NCBI RefSeq assembly: GCF_019204005.1
Contig: NZ_JAGSPA010000001.1
Coordinates: 992,001-1,056,000, forward strand
Length of the DNA: 64,000 nt
Direction of reading: 5' to 3'
Origin: Pacificimonas pallii
GTDB lineage: Bacteria > Pseudomonadota > Alphaproteobacteria > Sphingomonadales > Sphingomonadaceae
The notes below the pieces were generated by a model. That model was not told the origin of the DNA and searched no databases. It was given only the letters and a program-made list of their open reading frames with translations. Both the position numbers and the translations under genes were made by a program. Of the stretch, positions 36,500-45,005 are shown piece after piece (positions within the stretch are counted from its first letter, which is position 1; each line of letters starts with the position of its first letter).

Positions 36500-36697
36500 T
36501 TAGTCAAGCTTTCGGGCTTCCTCGATTAGCATGACGGGAATGCCATCACGTATGGGATAGGCGAGTCCCGCCGACGTGCTGATCAGTTCCTGCGCGTCGC
36601 GATCATAGCGCAGCGGCTGTTTGGTGAGCGGGCATACGAGCACTTCCAGCACACGCGGGTCGACGTCCGGGGGTGCCCCGCCCCATTCAGTGGACAT
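36500..36697 (-). CDS. Trm112-family (UPF0434/YcaR) small protein
   Basis: A 65-residue zinc-ribbon-like protein: [20 protein letters not shown], then [19 protein letters not shown], the UPF0434/Trm112 signature. In bacteria these are small partner-type proteins of unclear role. ATG 36697 (MSTEWGGA) is the likely start, overlapping the end of the LON-domain gene by 11 bp; an upstream in-frame ATG adds 11 residues. It is the third gene of the thioredoxin-LON-Trm112 run on the minus strand. Confidence 0.88.
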   Translation of the reverse strand: MSTEWGGAPPDVDPRVLEVLVCPLTKQPLRYDRDAQELISTSAGLAYPIRDGIPVMLIEEARKLD

Positions 36698-37328
36698 TGG
36701 AACTGCCGATGCCGGAGGACTGCGCATCACCCGCGAAACGCATCAGCGCTTCCAGTGTGGCGGCGCGGCGCGGCAGATCGGCCGCTTCCAGCAAAGCCTG
36801 TTTTTCCGCCGGGCCGAACGGGCAAACGGAGGACAGCGTGTTCACCAGCGATTCGTCATCCGCCTGTTTCACCGATTCCCAGTCGGCGCTGAGGTCATGC
36901 GCATCGAGATATTCCTTCAGAATTTCCTCAAGGCTCTGACGTGTCGTCGCATCCAGCACGACGGGCTGGCCGAAATCGCTATGAAAGACGTCATAATCGG
37001 CTTCAACCTGCCGATAGGGAGTCGTCGCGTCGAATTCCTGCAGCACACGAAACCGCGTGATACCGGACAATATGATCGTGAACCGGCCATCGTCGGATTC
37101 AGTGAACTGCGTGATGCGGCCAAGACCGCCAACATCGTAAAGACGGTTGTCGTCCAGCGTCTGGATCATGCCGATCATGCGGTCGCCCGCCATCGCATCG
37201 CGGACCATTTCCAGATAACGCGGTTCGAAGATATTGAGCGGCAGATTACCACGCGGCAGCACCATCGCGCCGTTCAACGGAAAGATCGCGATACGTCGGG
37301 GGAGTCCTTCGGCGCTGATCCGTGTCAT
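36687..37328 (-). CDS. LON N-terminal substrate-binding domain protein
   Basis: A 213-residue stand-alone LON substrate-recognition domain without protease or ATPase parts. It begins with [22 protein letters not shown] and continues [21 protein letters not shown] and GGLGRITQF, all typical of the family. It probably binds unfolded or specific proteins; no catalysis expected. 13 bp downstream of the thioredoxin-TPR gene and overlapping the Trm112 gene by 11 bp, so one operon. Confidence 0.92.
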   Translation of the reverse strand: MTRISAEGLPRRIAIFPLNGAMVLPRGNLPLNIFEPRYLEMVRDAMAGDRMIGMIQTLDDNRLYDVGGLGRITQFTESDDGRFTIILSGITRFRVLQEFDATTPYRQVEADYDVFHSDFGQPVVLDATTRQSLEEILKEYLDAHDLSADWESVKQADDESLVNTLSSVCPFGPAEKQALLEAADLPRRAATLEALMRFAGDAQSSGIGSSNVH

Positions 37329-37341
37329 GCGTGGCCCTTTA

Positions 37342-38250
37342 TCATGAAAACAGCATCGACGATAATTTCCGCCGCGCGGTCATCACCCATTTCGTACCGA
37401 CGCCCGACGCCTCGAACAGCTCCAGCAACTTCCGGCGCGCAGCACCCTCGCCATGTTCAGGGTCGCGTCCGATAGATTCAAGATATTGTGCTGCGGCATC
37501 TTCGCCCCGTCCAGCGGCGGCGAGGGCTTCGGCATAATCGATGCGGGCATCATGATCGTCCGGGCGTTCCGCGACCACGTCCGCCAGCGCCTGCAGCTCG
37601 GCATCGTCGACGGCATGCTCACCCAGCGCCAGCGCCTTGCGCGCCTGCACAACCTCTGCGGTCGCTGAATCCTCCGCTACGCGCGCCAGCAGTCCTTTTG
37701 CCTGGTCATTATCGCCCAGCGCGATCAGGGAAACGGCGGCACCGCCCAGGATCTCCTCATCATCCGGTGCCTGTCCGATCAGCTGCGACAGGATTTCCAG
37801 CGCTTCGCGGTGTTTTTCCTCAGCGGCAAAAGTCTTCGCCTTCGCCTTCATCTCCGCCAGCATCTGCGCGGCCTCGGCTTCGGGACCATCCCTGTTCAGC
37901 TGCGGCAGGATCTGGTCGAGGAATTCGCGAAACTGCGGTTCACTGCGCGCCTGCGACAGATCGGCAACCGGCCGGCCCCGGTGAATGGCATAAATCGTGG
38001 GAACCGATTTCACCTGAAACTGCGCCGCGACCGTCTGATTCTTGTCAACGTCCACTTTGACAAGCTTCACGCCCTTTGCGGCATAGGCGGCGGCGACCCT
38101 GTCCAGGACCGGAGCAACCTGCTTGCACGGGCCGCACCACTCTGCGTGGAAGCCCAGGATAACAAGGCCGTCCATCGACGCCTCGATGACATCGCGCTGA
38201 AAGGCTTCCAGAGAGGCGCGCTCGCCTTCCGGTGTACTGAGTGTGGCCAT
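37342..38250 (-). CDS. Thioredoxin-fold co-chaperone (YbbN/CnoX-like) with TPR tail
   Basis: A 302-residue protein with an N-terminal thioredoxin domain (active site HAEWCGPCKQVAP, then VDVDKNQTVAAQFQVKSVPT) and a C-terminal helical TPR-like half (EKHREALEILSQLIGQAPDD, DHDARIDYAEALAAAGRGED). Unlike E. coli YbbN, both active-site Cys are present, so it may be redox active. Likely a cytoplasmic co-chaperone for client transfer to DnaK or GroEL. ATG 38250 (MATLSTPEGE) is chosen; upstream residues look non-coding. First gene of the operon. Confidence 0.9.
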   Translation of the reverse strand: MATLSTPEGERASLEAFQRDVIEASMDGLVILGFHAEWCGPCKQVAPVLDRVAAAYAAKGVKLVKVDVDKNQTVAAQFQVKSVPTIYAIHRGRPVADLSQARSEPQFREFLDQILPQLNRDGPEAEAAQMLAEMKAKAKTFAAEEKHREALEILSQLIGQAPDDEEILGGAAVSLIALGDNDQAKGLLARVAEDSATAEVVQARKALALGEHAVDDAELQALADVVAERPDDHDARIDYAEALAAAGRGEDAAAQYLESIGRDPEHGEGAARRKLLELFEASGVGTKWVMTARRKLSSMLFS

Positions 38251-38390
38251 GAATTTCGCTCTCCTGTGGTTCGCCCGCCATATGGGAATGCACGACAGGA
38301 TTCGCAAAGGGCTTGCGGAGACGCACAAGCGTCGTTATCTGGCGCGCTTCCCACGGAGGACATTATGTCTTCCGCCTACGACTTGAATGA

Positions 38391-38465
38391 GCGGGCGTAG
38401 CTCAGGGGTAGAGCACAACCTTGCCAAGGTTGGGGTCGGGCGTTCGAATCGCCTCGCCCGCTCCA
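38391..38465 (+). tRNA. tRNA-Gly (GCC)
   Basis: 75-nt cloverleaf with encoded CCA. Acceptor GCGGGCG pairs with CGCCCGC before T-CCA; the D arm is GCTCAGGGGTAGAGC; the anticodon stem CAACC/GGTTG encloses TTGCCAA, giving anticodon GCC; the T arm is GCGTTCGAATCGC preceded by GGTCGG. The 3' part also encodes, on the opposite strand, the last residues of the serine recombinase remnant, so it is the likely attachment site of an integrated element. Confidence 0.96.
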
Positions 38466-38964
38466 TCGACAGCATACATAGCTGCCGGTAGTTCCTCGCC
38501 AGAGGCGAGAGCGAGGATAGAGGCAGGTCTGCCGGAAACCTCGATGTCCACACCGCGCTCCGCTCCAGGAGGCATAACTTTTATTTCACCGATCAGACTG
38601 CGGATGATCCGTTGGGCATGTAGCGTCGTCTCCTCGTCGCTTGTCAAGGCTTTGGCGAGTTTACTCACCTCATCGCGGTACGTTTCGGCGATGTGAGGAT
38701 GTAAGGTGATCGCAGATACAGCGTCGGATTCAGCCAGCTCGCGCTCGATTCTTTTCCGCTTTTCGTTTGCTTTGCCGAGGGCCTGCTGGATCTCCGGGAA
38801 TTCTGCGCCGCCCTGGGCGACTGCATCCACTAACCGGCCAATCTCGCGCTTGGTTGTATTTAGCTCTTTTTCGAGTGTTTGCAGTTTCTGGCGCTGAGCA
38901 TTGTGCTTCCGCGCACGTTCCTGGTGAAATTCTCGGACGAAGATCTCAACGAGTTCGGGATCTA
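38402..38964 (-). pseudogene. Large serine recombinase, C-terminal remnant
   Basis: About 187 codons of the C-terminal part of a large serine recombinase survive. It starts at DPELVEIFVREFHQERARKH, continues as a long coiled coil (LQTLEKELNTTKREIGRLV) and ends in AIRTPDPNLGKVVLYP, encoded by the antisense of the tRNA-Gly. The catalytic N-terminal resolvase domain and zinc ribbon are missing. The IS at 38965 interrupts it, and joining across the IS does not restore the rest, so the truncation preceded or accompanied the insertion. It marks an element integrated at the tRNA whose own integrase is dead. Confidence 0.8.
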
Positions 38965-39738
38965 GGCTTCGTGGACAAAGGGTATCCAGAGTTTGATTGA
39001 GGCGAGCGCGACGAAGCCAAGGTAGGACTTTTTGGTTTTATCGTAGGGGGTGGCGACCCTGCGCCCGTTCTTCAGCTTGTTGAACAGCCGCTCGATCAGG
39101 TTGCGCCAGCGGTATTTCGCGCGGTCGTGCGGGGCAGGCATGCGGCGGTTGGCTTTGGCGGGGATCACCGCCTCGACGCCGGCAGCGGCGATCTCTTCAC
39201 GGATGGTATCCGTATCATAGCCGCGGTCGGCGAGGAACGCTTCGATCCGATCGCCGATCATCCGGAACAGCGGTGCAAAGCCCTGCACATCGTGCACCTG
39301 TCCGGGCGTCAGCATGAAGCCGAGCGGCAAGCCCCTTGCGTCGCACCGGGCGTGGAGCTTTGTGGTGAAGCCTCCCCGAGATCGGCCGAGCGCCTCTGTT
39401 TGCTGAGTCCCCCCCCTTCGACAGGCTCAGGACAGGCTTTTTAAGCCGACTGCACAATGATGTGCCCGGATCACCGTGCTATCGATCATGTCGGCGGCGA
39501 TGTCACGGCCCGCCAGCTCGGCCAGCGTCTCGAGCATGGCATCGAATACGCCGGTCGTGACCCATCTTCGGTAGCGCCGGAAGACGCTGTTCCACTTGCC
39601 ATACTCATCGGGAAGATGCCGCCACTGCGCACCCGTGCGCGCGATCCACATCATGCCTTCGAAGTAGCGCCGATTATCCTGCGCCGGGCGGCAACCGCGA
39701 CTGCGCTCCGGCGGCAACAGCGGCCCGATCAGCTCCAA
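38962..39738 (-). pseudogene. IS5-family DDE transposase interrupted by an in-frame stop
   Basis: The frame runs from about 39738 (TTG, MELIGPLLPPERSRGCRPAQ) to a stop at 38962-38964. Visible DDE-domain elements are MIDSTVIRAHHCAVGLK (first Asp), the GDRIEAFLADRGYDTD region (second Asp) and WRNLIERLFNKLKNGR (Glu). One TGA at 39427-39429 interrupts it, caused by the 24-bp repeat at 39415-39438; the frame is otherwise intact on both sides (258 codons). The final stop is supplied by the CTAG target, just outside the IS. Probably inactive unless the stop is read through. Confidence 0.8.
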
Positions 39739-39837
39739 CTCGTCATCCGATACCCCAATTCACTCGCCCAAGGCCGCCTCCAAAAGGCAGCCTTGGATCG
39801 AAGGACGAGTCTCAGGTCAAGCTTTGTCCACGAGGCC
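38965..39837 (-). mobile_element. IS5-family insertion sequence (IS427-like group)
   Basis: 873 bp with imperfect terminal inverted repeats: GGCTTCGTGGACAAAG at the left end and, on the other strand, GGCCTCGTGGACAAAG at the right end. Both sides are flanked by TA within a CTAG palindrome (38962-38965 and 39837-39840), the usual target for this group. It carries one transposase gene, interrupted in this copy. It inserted between the recombinase remnant and the PD-(D/E)XK nuclease gene and changed both adjoining reading frames. Confidence 0.85.
39415..39438. repeat. 24-bp dispersed repeat unit inside the transposase gene
   Basis: Sequence beginning CCTTCGACAGGCTCAGGACA and ending GGCT, of the CTTCGACnnnCTCAGGACAGG type I recognise as a widespread dispersed intergenic motif in proteobacterial genomes. 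Being 24 bp, it keeps the transposase frame but supplies a TGA codon. Adjacent C8/A5 homopolymers mark the junctions. Confidence 0.65.
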
Positions 39838-40936
39838 TAGCTTGCCAGTTCGGGAACTTCGCCCGCAGACGGTCTATCGTGTGACGCCATTTCGCCCGTT
39901 TTGGCGCGCACACCGTATTCTGGTTGCCGAACATCCCGACTTCGTGAATAGCCTCGTTGAGCGGCACGGTGTCGAGCCATTCGACCGGCACGAAGTACTC
40001 CGATTTGTCCGGGTTATCGGCATCCTCACGATGATAGGTCCGGCTTGTCAGCAATTGCAGCGCTGGTACCTGGCGGCCGCTTTCTTCGGTCAGTACGAAA
40101 TCATTCGCATGCACCGGCTCGCCCCTGACGATGCCGACGCCGACATAGCCTTGCTGCGGAACACGGACCCAGATCCTGTCCCCTTCCTCCAGCATGTTTA
40201 GCGTGCCGCTGTACCATGTGCCGCCCCCAGCTGAGATGAAACCGTACTTGCGGGCGTCCTCCCAAGAGCGGCTCTCACCCTCGCCAAAATTGACATAATA
40301 CTCGCCGTTCCAAGGCTCTTTGTCGGTCGTCCGGCCAGAGGAGGCGCTGACGCTGGCGGCAACCTGCGTCTCCACCGGATCGTGCAGCCAGGAGCGGCTC
40401 AGCAACTGGCCCGCACCAGTATCGAACACCTGAAAGCACAGGACGTTGATCGGAATGTCGCGCTTGTTGAGGTAGTTGACGATCCGCTCCGAACTGGCGT
40501 CGAGGTGCGAGGCGACGATTACAATCTGGTGGGAATCGTTGAGCGCCTCTTCGTCCAGCGGCGGCCCGAAACGCTCGCGGAAGGCATCGGAGAGATTGCC
40601 GCCTCCCGAAAAGCTGGAGAAGATGCGGCTGATCTCGTCGGTATCCAGATCCTCGGCCCAGCTGGCATAATCGATGGCCTGCGCCACGACTTCGCGCGGG
40701 GTCTTGCCGCGTTTCAGTTCGATCAGCACAAGCGAGGCATCAGGCGCGATTGCGAGCAGATCAATGCGTCCGCCAAAGCCGGTGTTCGCCTGCCGCCCGA
40801 TAATCATCCACTGATCGGAAAGGATCGCCGGTTCGGCAACGATCATGTCCTCCAGCAACGCTTCACTCGGCAGCGTCGCCTCTCGCAGAGCAGTGGGCCG
40901 GCTATCGACATTCCAGATGCTGTGGCGGATCGGCAT
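39812..40936 (-). CDS. PD-(D/E)XK nuclease-like protein, C-terminus altered by IS
   Basis: A 374-residue protein. Residues ~25-110 form a PD-(D/E)XK fold of the NucS/DUF91 type: LEDMIVAEPAIL, GFGGRIDLLAIAPD (Asp), LVLIELKRGKTP (Glu-x-Lys) and VAQAIDYASW. The C-terminal half (GEGESRSWEDARKYGFISAG, GDRIWVRVPQQGYVGVGIV) looks like a small beta-barrel, possibly a modified-base-binding domain. It starts 3 bp after the HNH gene and is last in the restriction operon. The last seven codons (RGQSLT and stop) come from the IS inserted at its 3' end, so the native tail is lost. Confidence 0.75.
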   Translation of the reverse strand: MPIRHSIWNVDSRPTALREATLPSEALLEDMIVAEPAILSDQWMIIGRQANTGFGGRIDLLAIAPDASLVLIELKRGKTPREVVAQAIDYASWAEDLDTDEISRIFSSFSGGGNLSDAFRERFGPPLDEEALNDSHQIVIVASHLDASSERIVNYLNKRDIPINVLCFQVFDTGAGQLLSRSWLHDPVETQVAASVSASSGRTTDKEPWNGEYYVNFGEGESRSWEDARKYGFISAGGGTWYSGTLNMLEEGDRIWVRVPQQGYVGVGIVRGEPVHANDFVLTEESGRQVPALQLLTSRTYHREDADNPDKSEYFVPVEWLDTVPLNEAIHEVGMFGNQNTVCAPKRAKWRHTIDRLRAKFPNWQARPRGQSLT

Positions 40937-40939
40937 GAT

Positions 40940-42064
40940 CTACGAATTTCCCTCAAAATTGGTCCAGCGCTCTTCAAATTGTTCCGGCTGCGGTCCGCGA
41001 TCTGGAAGTTCAACCTTGGTGCTGTCGATATCGCTGTAATGAGCCCGGCAACTGGACGCGAACCGGACCTCCATCGACGCCGGATCGATCGCCATGAGGT
41101 TCCGGTCGAATAACCGGTGCAGATCAGCACGAAGAATAATGCCATTGGCCACGTTATCATCGCCATCATCGCCAACACAGATGATATGTGCGGCATCAAT
41201 TGCGTCGAGCGCCGAACACCCTGTAATCGCGCAGGATCCGCCATACAGGTCCAACAATTCCTTGCGGAACTTCACCTGATTGGGCCGAGCCATCCGTTCG
41301 ATGGTTTCACGCTGGCGCTCAAGTCGCACCTGCTCAGCACTTTCGGTAATGTGCTCAATCTCGAAGTCATTTCGAAACTGTCGGGCGAGTGCAGCGGATT
41401 GTGGCTTATCCCAAACGAGCCCGCCGCGCAGGTATGCGAGACGCGCGATCGCTTTAAGAGGGTACAAGTACGTTCCATTTCGAACAAAATAGCTTCGCGA
41501 TTTGCCGGCGCCCGACGCTTTTCGCAGTTCCGCCAAGGTCATAGTCTCTGCTTCCGACAGTGCCGCTTGGAAGAGGGCGATACTGAGCACGGTAGCCATG
41601 TTGAGTTCCGGGGCCGAAACAATGGTGGGGCCGCGCGGTACGAAAGTTCGCGAGAGATTTCGGCCCGACTCGAGCTTTGAGAATTGGCTTATGGCTATCG
41701 ATTGATCGAGCCTGCGCAATTGGCTGACGGCGTAAAAGCCGCCCCAACGCCCGTCCGCTGCGGTGCTATCCGGTCGGTACTGGTTCCACTCCTTATCCGC
41801 CCTCCCAGCTCTCGCACCTCGAAAACCTGAAAATTTCCCACGAAACGTGACGGCAGGGCGACCCGCAGCAGACCCTTCCGAGGCATAGAAGAAGATGTCA
41901 GCCGGTGAGCTATCGTCGACGCTGGCGGCGAATTCGGCCAACACCATCGTCGCGTCTGTTCCGAAAACCACCAAACCTGTCTCACGACTCTTGGCCAGTC
42001 CGGACTCCAAATGTTGACTTGGCACCGGCGTAAGCAGCACGATTGCGGAGGACTTGTTGCTCAT
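40940..42064 (-). CDS. HNH endonuclease encoded in the type I restriction operon
   Basis: A 374-residue protein with a C-terminal HNH nuclease motif: RKELLDLYGGSCAITGC, then IDAAHIICVGDDGDDN, NGIILRADLHRLFDRNLMAI, giving the conserved His, Asn and His. The N-terminal ~200 residues have no family I recognise; they could sense or bind modified DNA. Its ATG overlaps the hsdS stop by ATGA and its stop is 3 bp from the next nuclease gene, so it is co-transcribed with hsdRMS. Confidence 0.8.
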   Translation of the reverse strand: MSNKSSAIVLLTPVPSQHLESGLAKSRETGLVVFGTDATMVLAEFAASVDDSSPADIFFYASEGSAAGRPAVTFRGKFSGFRGARAGRADKEWNQYRPDSTAADGRWGGFYAVSQLRRLDQSIAISQFSKLESGRNLSRTFVPRGPTIVSAPELNMATVLSIALFQAALSEAETMTLAELRKASGAGKSRSYFVRNGTYLYPLKAIARLAYLRGGLVWDKPQSAALARQFRNDFEIEHITESAEQVRLERQRETIERMARPNQVKFRKELLDLYGGSCAITGCSALDAIDAAHIICVGDDGDDNVANGIILRADLHRLFDRNLMAIDPASMEVRFASSCRAHYSDIDSTKVELPDRGPQPEQFEERWTNFEGNS

Positions 42065-43512
42065 GCGTCAGCCTTTTTCCGCCGTCCGCGTTTGGGTTTT
42101 GGCGCGGCGGCGCGTTCGGCTCGGATGCGGTCGAGGAGGATGCCGGCGGGTTCGTCGGCGGGGTCTTGCGGGACCAGTTCGCCGCGAAAGGCGCGGGCGA
42201 GGATGGCGGCTTCCATCCGGTCGAGCAGCGCGCGGGCCTTGGCAGCCTCGACTTCGAGGCGGTCGGCTCTCGCGAAGGCGTTATCAACTATCCGAAGGAT
42301 TTCTTCTTGCTCCTCAGCGGGCGCAAGCGGAATTCCCAAAGCCTTGAGTTTCGTGCCGTTCACATTGGCCTGTCCGACCTGCTGACTGGCCACCTTGTCG
42401 ATCCACGCACGACCATATGGAGAATTAATGTAGCGCGCCAACAGATCGGGCAAGATTGCACTGCACTTCAAGCGGATGAGGTATGAAGCGTATGACGCAG
42501 GCCTCTCGCGGCCCCGGAAAACCGCGCTTTTCCCTACCAATTCGAAGCTATTGGTTCGGTTGAAGAGCACGTCGTCTTCATCCAAGAAAAGGCCCGGAAA
42601 CTCGGAATGATCGGAGGGAAGGAACTTCAGATTGGTCCAGTCCAGCTCTCCACGCTGGATGTTCCCCATGCGGAGGACCGGAACACCGCTGTCATCATGA
42701 GATGTCTTGGAGGATGAGCCGTATTGTGCCGCAGCGATCAGTTCATCGACTGACGCCCAGCGCCAGCCTTCCGGTAATTCGATCTCGGGTTTCCAGTCGA
42801 TTCCTGCCGTAGGCTTTCTGCGCTTCACTCCGGCCACACTGATATATGCTTCGGCGGTATCGTCCAAGGAAGCAGCGGAATGTCCCGGATTATGTTCGCG
42901 CCACTTGGTTGTGAGAGCTCCGGCAAATGCGTCTTTCACGGCTGCTTGCCGCATCCGCTCCGCCAAGAGCGGCACGCGGTCGAGTTCCTTGCGGGCGCGG
43001 GTTAGGCGGGCGGTCAGCGCGTCCAGCTTGGCGACGATGCGGCGCTGCTCGGCCAGTGGGGGGATGGCGATGCCGCCACCGAATACGTCCTTGTCAGCGA
43101 TTGCTGGATACATCGTGCCATCAGAGGCCTGGGTCATTTGGTCGATGAAATCCGGAGAGATCACTCTGCGAAGAAGGTATCCTGACTCGACCGCCTCGTT
43201 GGCCCGAAGGATGCAGATCCCGGTTGATGTAAACTCTCCGTCGAGGTGGTCGGGAACCTGCGCGATGTTCTTCAGATAAGGGCGGACAGTAGAAAAAAGC
43301 ACATCATTGGTTTTGATTTTCCGTCGTGCTCTTGAAGGCGCGTCCCTTCCAATGATCTCTTTCGGGTCGGTAATCTGAAAGCAGGTGTTGTCGATTGAAC
43401 CGATGTTGACGTAATGGAACGTATCTTGTGGTCGTTTGGTTGGATCATCCGTTTCTATAGGGTGAGTGACCTCCCTAAGTGTTGCTTCAGTCCACCCCTC
43501 CGGCAAGCTCAC
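42061..43512 (-). CDS. hsdS: Type I restriction enzyme specificity subunit
   Basis: DNA-recognition subunit of the type I restriction-modification complex. The 483 residues have the two-target-domain layout: TRD1 starts LPEGWTEATLREVTHPIE, the central conserved coiled region contains PPLAEQRRIVAKLDALTARL, TRD2 starts ELPEGWRWASVDELI and the distal repeat is PLAPAEEQEEILRIVDNAF. The C-terminus is Lys/Arg rich. The ATG overlaps the hsdM stop (ATGA). The recognition sequence is not predictable. Confidence 0.94.
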   Translation of the reverse strand: MSLPEGWTEATLREVTHPIETDDPTKRPQDTFHYVNIGSIDNTCFQITDPKEIIGRDAPSRARRKIKTNDVLFSTVRPYLKNIAQVPDHLDGEFTSTGICILRANEAVESGYLLRRVISPDFIDQMTQASDGTMYPAIADKDVFGGGIAIPPLAEQRRIVAKLDALTARLTRARKELDRVPLLAERMRQAAVKDAFAGALTTKWREHNPGHSAASLDDTAEAYISVAGVKRRKPTAGIDWKPEIELPEGWRWASVDELIAAAQYGSSSKTSHDDSGVPVLRMGNIQRGELDWTNLKFLPSDHSEFPGLFLDEDDVLFNRTNSFELVGKSAVFRGRERPASYASYLIRLKCSAILPDLLARYINSPYGRAWIDKVASQQVGQANVNGTKLKALGIPLAPAEEQEEILRIVDNAFARADRLEVEAAKARALLDRMEAAILARAFRGELVPQDPADEPAGILLDRIRAERAAAPKPKRGRRKKADA

Positions 43513-44978
43513 GCCTCGACCTCTGCCGGTTCCGGCTCGCCCAGGTCCTCCATCAGCGCGCGGATCTCCTCCAGTGCTGATGACAGATGCCCTTCAATCG
43601 CATCGGCAAACTCCCACGGCGTATCCAGACCGTCCTCGGGATCGTCGCTGGTGTCTTTCAGCCAGGTGATATCGAGATTGTCGCCGCGCGCCGCGATCTC
43701 CTCGCGGGTGAAGCAGCGCCAGCGGCCCTCTTCGCCCTCGTCTTTCCGCTTCGCCGCGCCCAGCGGATCGTCGCCAAATGCTGTCACGAAATCGGCAAAG
43801 TCGCGCTCGCGGATCGGGTTGGTCTTGCCATAGGCAGGCGCGCCGGTGCGCATGTCGTAAATCCACACCGCCTTGGTTGCATCCTCTGTAGGCGCTTCGT
43901 CGGTGCTGCGGGTGAAGAACAGGACGTTGGTCTTTACCCCTTGCGCGTAGAAGATACCGGTCGGCAGGCGCAATATGGTGTGGAGGTTGCACCAGTTCAT
44001 CAGCCGCTGGCGAAGCCGCTTGCCCGTATTGTCATCGAACAGCACGTTATCGGGCACGATCACCGCCGCCCGCCCGCCAAGCCGCAGGGCGCGGATGATG
44101 TGCTCCACAAAGGGCAGCTGATAATTGGAAACCCGGTCCGCAATCGACAGGTCATCGCGCGTCGGCGGACCGCCTGCGGGGCCGAAGGGCGGATTGGAAA
44201 GGATGAGGTCCGCCTGTTTGAAAACATCGCGCTGGCCGCCTGGGCTGAGCGTGTCGGTCAGGTCGAGAAAGTTCGGATCGACCGAATGCAGGTGCAGGTT
44301 CATCTGCAGCAGGCGGAAGGTATCGGGCACATTCTCGACCCCGCGCAGCGCCTGTTGCAGCTGGAACGCCTGTTGCTTGGGACTCAGCTCGAAATAATCG
44401 TCGCTGCGTTTCTTCATGTACTGGTTGGCGGAGATGAGGAAGCCGCCAGTGCCAGCGGCAGGATCCTGAATTACCTCGCCGGGCGCAGGCTGCATCAGCT
44501 GCGTCATCACAGCGATCAGTACGCGAGGGGTGAAATACTGCCCAGCGCCGCGCTTGGTTTCTTCGGCCATCTTCTGCAGCAGGCCTTCATAGGCATCGCC
44601 GAACGCATCGCGCTCCTCGCTGAACCAGTGGAGCCCGTCTATCGTGTCGATGAGCTTGCGCAGGTTTGCTGGCGTCCGGATCACGGTGGCCGCGTTCTGG
44701 AAGATGGCGACGATGGAGCGGTCCGCTATCTTGCTGCCATCGCCAAGGTCGATCAGGAGCTGTTTGTAGCGTTGCAGCACCTCGGTCTCGGGCGCGGCTT
44801 TGAGCGCGCCCCAGCGATATTGTTCGGGGATGCGGCTTTCATCGTTCTGCTCCGAACACATCTTGAGGAACAGCAGATAGGTCAGCTCGGTGACGTACTG
44901 CATATAAGTGACGCCGTCCTTGCGCAGCACCGCGCATTCGCGCCACAGCTTGTTTACCAGATCCTGGCTCGGGTTCAT
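43509..44978 (-). CDS. hsdM: Type I restriction enzyme methylase subunit
   Basis: N6-adenine methyltransferase of the type I complex. The 489 residues start with the helical HsdM N-domain (LWRECAVLRKDGVTYMQYV), then the SAM motif YFTPRVLIAVMTQLM/DPAAGTGGFLISAN and the catalytic NPPF (LILSNPPFGPAGG). It begins 27 bp after hsdR and overlaps hsdS by 4 bp. The C-terminal DLNITWL-type and acidic tail segments are normal. Complete and probably active. Confidence 0.95.
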   Translation of the reverse strand: MNPSQDLVNKLWRECAVLRKDGVTYMQYVTELTYLLFLKMCSEQNDESRIPEQYRWGALKAAPETEVLQRYKQLLIDLGDGSKIADRSIVAIFQNAATVIRTPANLRKLIDTIDGLHWFSEERDAFGDAYEGLLQKMAEETKRGAGQYFTPRVLIAVMTQLMQPAPGEVIQDPAAGTGGFLISANQYMKKRSDDYFELSPKQQAFQLQQALRGVENVPDTFRLLQMNLHLHSVDPNFLDLTDTLSPGGQRDVFKQADLILSNPPFGPAGGPPTRDDLSIADRVSNYQLPFVEHIIRALRLGGRAAVIVPDNVLFDDNTGKRLRQRLMNWCNLHTILRLPTGIFYAQGVKTNVLFFTRSTDEAPTEDATKAVWIYDMRTGAPAYGKTNPIRERDFADFVTAFGDDPLGAAKRKDEGEEGRWRCFTREEIAARGDNLDITWLKDTSDDPEDGLDTPWEFADAIEGHLSSALEEIRALMEDLGEPEPAEVEA

Positions 44979-45005
44979 TTCATATCTTTCATTGTAAGGC
45001 GCACC

